Positions 57,745 through 64,000 of a stretch of 64,000 nucleotides of DNA are shown piece by piece (the stretch's first letter is position 1; each line of letters opens with the position of its first letter). The notes under the pieces are model-generated. The model saw only the letters and a program-made list of their open reading frames with translations, did not search any database and was not told where the DNA came from. Source of the DNA: Nymphalis io (taxonomy: Eukaryota; Arthropoda; Insecta; Lepidoptera; Nymphalidae); assembly GCF_905147045.1 (NCBI RefSeq), contig NC_065890.1, positions 2,790,001 to 2,854,000 on the forward strand, written 5' to 3'. The translations under genes were made by a program, and so were the position numbers.

Positions 57745-60144
57745 CGGTTTACATAATTTTTAAAATAAAAACAAACGCATAGTTAGGAAATATGTATGTG
57801 TTGTATTTATCAATGATTTAGTGCAAAACAATATAACATTTTTACAACAGAATATTAGTTTTAATCTAGGGTTTATTATTTTTGCGTCACTTCCTGAGCG
57901 AAACGGTAAAGATAAATGGATAATATAGATACAGTTTTACGCTAATCTTGAGACTAACCTTCAGAATATAGCTTTGATTAATGCCCAGTGGAAGGATTAA
58001 GTGAGAAATCCATTTGATTAGACCCGAGGTTTGCGATAAGCATGATTTTCGGTGTACCGCGAACAAAAGACGAATCGAGTACAATTTTATAAACTGATTA
58101 AAGAGGATTTTGTTTTTTTATGATTTAACGATAATGGTAGTTTGTTTTTGTGTTTTTATTACGCTTTAAAGTATCCGATTCGGTTTCAAGGTCGATTAAG
58201 CAAGTTAAAAATTTTGTATTTAAAAATAAGCATCTTTGCTCACATTGTTGTTTGGAAGCTGTGATGAGCTTTAGCAGTATCAAATTTGTTTTCCAATTTT
58301 TTTTAATATTGATTATGGTCGCATTTCGACTACTGGATAAATAAATTACACAAAACATTCCCTATCTTAATGTAGAAATTTCAGGATTAAAAAAATATTT
58401 TTATTAAGTTCGAATTCATTGTAAATTGACATAACATTAAAAATTTAAAAATTGTTCACCATTTTAAGTTGATGACGTCATATGTCATTCAAGACTATTC
58501 TATCGAAACGAACATGGTAAATACAATATTCATCTCAATTTCGTTGAAATCATGAAGCATTTACATTAGAGGAATACGCACGTGCGATTCCAATCGGGAT
58601 TTAAATACAAATGTGCGAGTGATTTACATAAACAAAACACACACATAATAAAGTATTACTTATTTAACATATTTCGTCATTTACGATCAAAGATTTGGTT
58701 AATCCAAATCGATAAAGGGGATTTAAAATGTTATTACGAATGATAAAAGACATTAAAAACGAATGATAACATTTGATTTATACGTTTTTTAATATAAATT
58801 CTTTGATAGCGCTATATTTAAATACATTGGTGTATCAAGTTATCGGGTATTATATGATTTTATATATATTTATGTATGTTTAATTTTTGTATTTGAATGA
58901 ATTTAATAAATGTCACCTGTTTAATGAATCGCTTTTAATTATAGATAATTACGAGTGGTAAAGACCGTGATACTTTTGACCTTTTAAATATAGATATATT
59001 AAATGGCGCTTCCGATAACAATGAAAACTGTTTCGAACTTAAATATTATAAGTATATGTTTCGCTTAAAATATAAGTCCTAAATAAAATATTTTTATCAA
59101 ATTCAAATTTATTTATTATTTTTGTCACATTTCATAATTGTTTACAGGCAAAGGTCGCATTCGTTTTCAACAAGATGTGAACTTAACATCTAAGAACTCA
59201 TTTATGAATAATCATTTAGTAATACTTTATTATATATGTGTGAGTGATGTACAAAAGAACAACACATGCATTAACACAAGATGTAAGTGTCAGATGACAG
59301 CGTGGCAGTAGGGTCGTCATATAAAAAATGTAAAGTATATAAGCCTAGTCAATTGTACCATCGTAGTCACCGTAAATATTAATGTTTTATTCAGAGAACA
59401 TATATAAACCATTTTAAAGCAACATTACACAAAATGGTGGGAAAAACACAGCCGCCTTCCAGCCTATCCGCGAATAAAGAATTATTAATGAAACATATTT
59501 CGTTATTTATCAATCAAATATAAGGAAACAGATTTGTTTTCGTCACATTTTATAAATGTTTACAAAATTTATTGAAAAAAAAATTAGGCAGATAATAGCA
59601 GTTAACGATCGCATTCTTCGCTTTATTAAATCAATATTTTTATTATTTTAAAGTTATTTCTTAACGACTTATTATCTTCCTTTTCGATTGCGCGCGATTA
59701 CCTTCAGTATAAAAAACCCACGGAATTATTATAAATCACAATTCATCAGAAATTAAATGAAATTATAAAACGAGTAATGCAATTAAAATTTTCTAACACC
59801 AAACTCATCGATATGGGTCCAATGCACCCCAAGCACTCGTACTTTATTAAAAATGAAATGAAATTTGACACGCTCCCCATATAAGTCGGGATCATTGTTA
59901 AACATTTAATAACAACCTCTAATCCTGACTAACGATTTTAACGTGACTTTGCATTACTTAATTCTTAATTCAAATAATTACATCTCTAAAATAATATAAG
60001 TCTTTTTTAAATTTATTCTGGATGGTAAAAATATCTTATAGTTATATCGACATTTGTATAAAAGAAATAATTATATTATTTAATTCAAGTCGTTGATTTT
60101 GATATGTTGCTAATTATGTATACGGATTGTTGTAATTAATATTT
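57745..60144. other. Intron 2 stretch, no gene recognised
   Basis: AT-rich throughout, with chance ORFs only. No repeats assigned. Confidence 0.5.
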
Positions 60145-60145
60145 A

Positions 60146-60479
60146 TATATAATTTTGAAAGCCGAGATGGCCCAGTGGTAAGAACGCGTGAATCTTAACC
60201 GATGATAGTGGGTTCAAACCCGGGCAAGCACCACTGAATTTTCATGTGCTTAATTTGTGATTATAATTCATCTCGTGCTTTCCGGTGAAGAAAAACATCG
60301 TGAGGAAACCTGCATGTGTCTAATTTCACTGAAATCTGCCACATGTGTATTCCACCAACCCGCATTGGAGCAGCTTGGTGGAATAAGCTCCAATACGTTC
60401 TCCTCAAAAAGAGGAGAGGAGGCCTTTAGCCCAGCAGTGGGACATTCACAGGCTGTTACGGTACGGTATATAATTTTGA
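60146..60479 (+). mobile_element. Family A SINE, full length, with 13-bp TSD
   Basis: TATATAATTTTGA at 60146-60158 and 60467-60479 bounds the copy. Head GCCGAGATGGCCCAGTGGTA, B box GGGTTCAAACCC, and a tail made of GTTACGGTACGG, a variant of the TACTG tail. It shares the CACTGAAATCTGCC deletion with the SINE at 49.8-50.1 kb, so the two probably come from the same source subfamily. Confidence 0.95.
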
Positions 60480-62255
60480 CGTTACTTTGATAAAGCCGCT
60501 ATTTAGTGTATTTCATTGTATTATGCCGATAGATTTATCCGAGTTACTACGCTTTAACTTAAAATGATTATCAGGTCAGTCAGATAAATAACGATTAATT
60601 TATATAAAGTTTTTAATCTTTATAATATTTATAACGATTTTTATCAAGTACCGATAATACTAGAAGACGTAACCTTAATCTGATTGTAATTAACGGTTAT
60701 ATACATAAAATTATAAATATGTTAATATAAATTACCAACTGTTATTGTAATAGTTATCTGTTTTAAAAAATACACAAGCGACTTTAAATAAAATTCACAC
60801 ACATAAAAATTTCCATTCCCTATATTTTCGCCCTTAGGGGTAACAATTTTTCTTAAATGAAGCCATACGGGAAGTATAACCCCCGAACAAAATTTCCCAA
60901 ATCGGTTCATAAAAGACGGAGTTCTGAGGTAACAAACGTAAAAATAAATACAAACGAATTGAGATGGTCCTCCTTTCTTATGTCGGGTAAGAAGTCGTTC
61001 TTAATATCTGTTTTTACATAACAATTGTTTCTTTTTTAAATTTTGATATACTAGACTGTTTCCACGGTAACTAATGTATAAACCAAAATATTATAAATAC
61101 AATAATAATTACATATCCGTAGGCACATAAACAATATCTTATTATAAAACTTCTTTTTTCGAATGCCATAGAATGCATCGTGCAATTTGTGGCCGCTCCT
61201 TTTATAATTAAAATTGCATTAGTCTGCAAATAGGTGGACGGTAATGATGCTAATGCACTGTTTGGATAAAAACGAAACGGTAATATTGTTTGCGTTTTAA
61301 AAGCCTTAAATAGATTGTGCCTCGATCGACAGTACTTAGAAGAAGTCAACAACTAACGGAGTCATACTTCAATATATCATTGAGTATTTAATAACGCGTC
61401 TAGGTGGGACTTCTACACTACAGGAAGCCTATTAAAAGGCCATTAGGTTTCTTTAAAAACGATTGTGGTTATAATATAATTCTGAAACTGTATGTTTTCG
61501 TACCTGTTAGGAAATAAGGGGTGAGGGGGTGTATCAAATACTGCGACAGATTTATATTTCCTTAGCTAGTGATATCATTACAATCTAGGAAACTAAATTT
61601 TATGCGTTAAATATATAATAAATATATGTAAGTTTGAGTGTTATATTCTAAACATTAAATCAGTTAAGATCGTATGTAACTTGATATTTTTTTTTAAGTT
61701 TAGGAACTTAAATTGTATTTTTGTATGATTTAATATTTTTATTGTTGTTTGATGTTTAATATTTAATATTTTTGTGTTCCATTATGATGAGTGGTGGTGA
61801 CTACTTACCATCATGTGACCCACTTGCCCTTCGGCCTACTTTATATACGTTTATTTTATATAAAAAAAACTAATGTATTTTTACTCAGGCCTATATCAAG
61901 CAAATCTTAATCTTGATAATATATAAAACCCTTGATGTTATTATTGTATACAGATGTTAAAATATAATGAAAATTATTGGCACAGTTTTACTGCAAAATA
62001 AATAAACAAAGACCGAAATACCTGACCATAGTATAAACTTTAAATAACTTAAATTATCTTATTACAAAATAGTACACAATAGGGCTCATAATAACCATCT
62101 TTACAGTTCACCCCATTACCCTGAATAGGGAGCCATTCAATATTTTGCAAGGCCATGAATTCGAGCATACTGTCGAGGCGGAACAATGAATCCAAATAAC
62201 CATTAATATGTAATAAATACTATGGGGTAATAAAACCGTGTCGCGTAGGGGACAA
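60480..62255. other. Intron 2 stretch; one retroposon 3' tail
   Basis: 61783-61870 carries a B-like 3' end (GGTGACTACTTACCATCATG, then CCCTTCGGCCTACTTTATA and an A run). The remainder is unassigned. Confidence 0.45.
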
Positions 62256-62259
62256 ACAA

Positions 62260-63165
62260 ACAAGTGTACAGGGGCAACTCGAAACTGCTACTATTGAAAA
62301 GTTCGAAGCGTAAAATGTTTTGAGGGACTAAGTCATCGCGAACATTGCCGAATTCGGCCGATTGGTTCCGCTCCGAATGACGACAGCTGCAGAATTTCAG
62401 ATATAGGGGTCGCTCTTCATTAGTGTAACTTGTCTCGTCTCGAGATGGATGTTTGTTTTTGGACAGCGTGAGTCCGCGCTGATGGTTTCTTGATGATCTG
62501 CGGATTATTTATTAGAGTTAATATTGGATTGCTATAAATCGATTTTCTGGCAAATAACTGTTTAGTTCTATAGTGTTTTCAAATAATCCATTTTTCAATA
62601 AAGATTTTTTTAATAATAGTTACGCAGTGTTCAAAAATGCTAGAAAATACCTTAATGTAAAAAAATTAATGAATTGGTAATTTCAGACAAATCAAAATCC
62701 GTGTATAAACTGAATTGATTAAAACAATATCAGTTAAATAAATATATCATTAATTAACAAGTTGCACGATCGTAAATTGTAAAAACCAATGAAGACAAAA
62801 ATCAAATAAAGTAAGCGTTGAACGATATAGTTTCGTTTACTCGCGCCCGCGGATTAGCGAATTGTAAAAAAAGATTGGGGTCCCTCCGACCCGACGTGTT
62901 AATTACTGGGGTTGGGCGAGGGTAGAATAGATGAAAGTCAATTTGCTGCTGCGACATGATACGGCTCATTTCATCGGAGCGACAAGTGTGGCACCTGCGC
63001 TTTTTCACTGGCCTAGGGGCGTTTCAGCGTCCTTTGTGATCTTTTAGCAAACAATAGCGAATTGCATTGTGTCCCTTTAAGCGTCCGCTCCCAAACATAT
63101 CGGGCATTCTGTTACATTTTCGTACAAGTAGTTCATACGTTTGTAATAAAACTTTGAATTGAAGA
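62260..63165 (+). promoter_or_regulatory. Repeat-free, GC-richer block before exon 3; candidate enhancer
   Basis: No repeat or gene is recognised. The block stands out by composition and contains two class-A E-boxes of the GCAGSTG type read on the minus strand: GCAGCTG at 62384-62390 and GCAGGTG at 62992-62998. Proneural bHLH factors bind such sites and are known activators of senseless in Drosophila. The enhancer role is inference. Confidence 0.3.
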
Positions 63166-63191
63166 CAAACCCGTTTACCAAACCCGTTTAC
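63166..63191 (+). repeat. 13-bp tandem duplication before exon 3
   Basis: Two exact copies of CAAACCCGTTTAC lie side by side, 2 bp before an ATG (63194) whose frame runs into exon 3. It is probably a recent slippage event in the intron. Confidence 0.8.
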
Positions 63192-63257
63192 CAATGTCTA
63201 CTTTGAGTAAACTACTTGATGATAGAACAGATGTAAAAATTGTAATTTTCTTTACAG

Positions 63258-63906
63258 AAGAAATCAAGTTTGGGGTCAACCGACTAGTAGGTGAGAGGAC
63301 AGATGAGGAAGATAATGAATCACACAATAATGAAACTTCAAGGGCAGAAGGCGTGTCCCCCACCTCCCGCTGCGGTAGTCCATGCTGGGCACCTTCACCT
63401 CATTCACCACGATCAGTTCGCTCAACCTCCCCCGAACTGGAAGTGGACTCACCACCATCGTCTCCTAGACGACCACCTGATTCATCGCCACCATTAAAGA
63501 GATCAGAGGCATTTTCCGTGAGTGCTTTATTAAGGCCAGATGCACCGAGAGTACAACCACAAAGACCATTCCTATACCCGCCATTACCATTCGCTGAATT
63601 TCTTAGAGATGCGGGTAGCCTAGGACTTCCAGGTTGGGGTGGCTATAGCAACTTATATCTTCATGCAGTCCAAGCGGCTGGACCAGAACTATTGAGACTA
63701 CGTGCGGCAGTTCTTGGAGCCCCAAGTCCATTATCAAGGCCGTTACCAATCGGAGATGTCTATTCTTGTGTTAAGTGTGAAAAAATGTTTAGTACGCCGC
63801 ATGGCTTAGAAGTGCATGCCAGAAGATCACATAACGGAAAGAGGCCTTTTGCATGTGAACTGTGTAGCAAGACATTTGGCCATGAAATCAGCCTTAGCCA
63901 ACATAG
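63258..63906 (+). CDS. sens: senseless/Gfi1-type zinc-finger factor, exon 3 (zinc fingers 1 and part of 2)
   Basis: Largest visible exon, residues 85-300 plus two bases of codon 301. Order: an acidic patch (residues 97-105); a Ser-Pro-rich region (117-163) with many SP pairs; an eh1-like motif FSVSALL (170-176), a potential Groucho-binding site; a Pro/Leu-rich segment; then zinc finger 1 with C255, C258, H271 and H276. The first finger contains [10 protein letters not shown], a hallmark of Gfi1/Senseless proteins. Finger 2 has C284, C287 and H300 and is cut by the exon end, with its last histidine in the next exon outside the window. The acceptor is TTTTCTTTACAG and the donor CATAG/GTAAGC (phase 2). 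The finger sequence identifies the family strongly; choosing between senseless and a senseless-2 paralogue needs the missing C-terminus. The reading frame also stays open upstream to an ATG at 63194, across the intron's pyrimidine tract, which is probably chance. Confidence 0.93.
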
Positions 63907-64000
63907 GTAAGCGTTTCTTTTTCTTATTGAAAATTTACATTAAAATTCTTAAATCATATTCAAGTCGTATATTTTTCAGAAAATTGAAGTCTTTTTTATA
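63907..64000 (+). other. Start of intron 3, truncated by the window edge
   Basis: Begins with a GTAAGC donor at 63907, followed by AT-rich sequence. The reading frame hits a stop directly after the donor (63908-63910), consistent with splicing to a downstream exon carrying the rest of finger 2. Confidence 0.85.

Larger units (their letters stand above)
54428..63257 (+). other. Intron 2 of the senseless-type gene
   Basis: An 8,830-bp phase-1 intron from GTAAGA to CTTTACAG. It carries one family B copy nested in a family D relic, one Helitron-like element and one full family A SINE. Its last 900 bp contain no recognised repeat. Confidence 0.75.

Overview
The window is AT-rich, intron-heavy arthropod DNA. 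It is packed with short retroposons and LINE fragments of types common in moths and butterflies, so a lepidopteran is the best guess. Family names come from memory of such repeats, not from a search. No bacterial-type operon, rRNA, CRISPR array or intact tRNA gene was seen; the tRNA-like sequences are all SINE heads.

One protein-coding gene is supported: the 5' part of a senseless/Gfi1-type C2H2 zinc-finger transcription factor on the + strand. Exon 1 (31691-31823), exon 2 (54308-54427) and exon 3 (63258-63906) join through phase-1 introns of 22,484 and 8,830 bp. They give 300 codons plus two bases. The model ends inside zinc finger 2 at a GTAAGC donor, and the remaining fingers lie beyond the window. 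The protein starts without a SNAG-like N-terminus. It carries a Ser-Pro-rich stretch, an eh1-like FSVSALL motif and the first two Gfi/Senseless fingers.

Layout: 1-31,450 is gene-free upstream DNA with many nested retroposons, three RTE-type LINE fragments and a mariner remnant. 31,450-31,690 is a GC-rich promoter/5' leader block with a GATA-containing inverted repeat and two short upstream ORFs. 31,824-54,307 is intron 1, which holds repeats, a transposon-like HTH exon, a LINE 3' end, hairpins and several GC-rich unique islands that could be enhancers. 54,428-63,257 is intron 2, whose last 900 bp is repeat-free and contains two proneural-type E-boxes.

Four short retroposon families recur; the letters are mine. 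A is a tRNA-derived SINE of about 300 bp with a TACTG-type tail. B is a poly(A)-tailed element of about 300 bp. C is a tRNA-derived SINE of 210-290 bp with a TTA tail. D is a tRNA-headed element of 310-370 bp. Their nesting gives a relative insertion order. The oddest structures are two RTE insertions with aberrant, inverted 5' ends, a 173-bp direct duplication flanking a family A SINE, and three long perfect or near-perfect palindromes.
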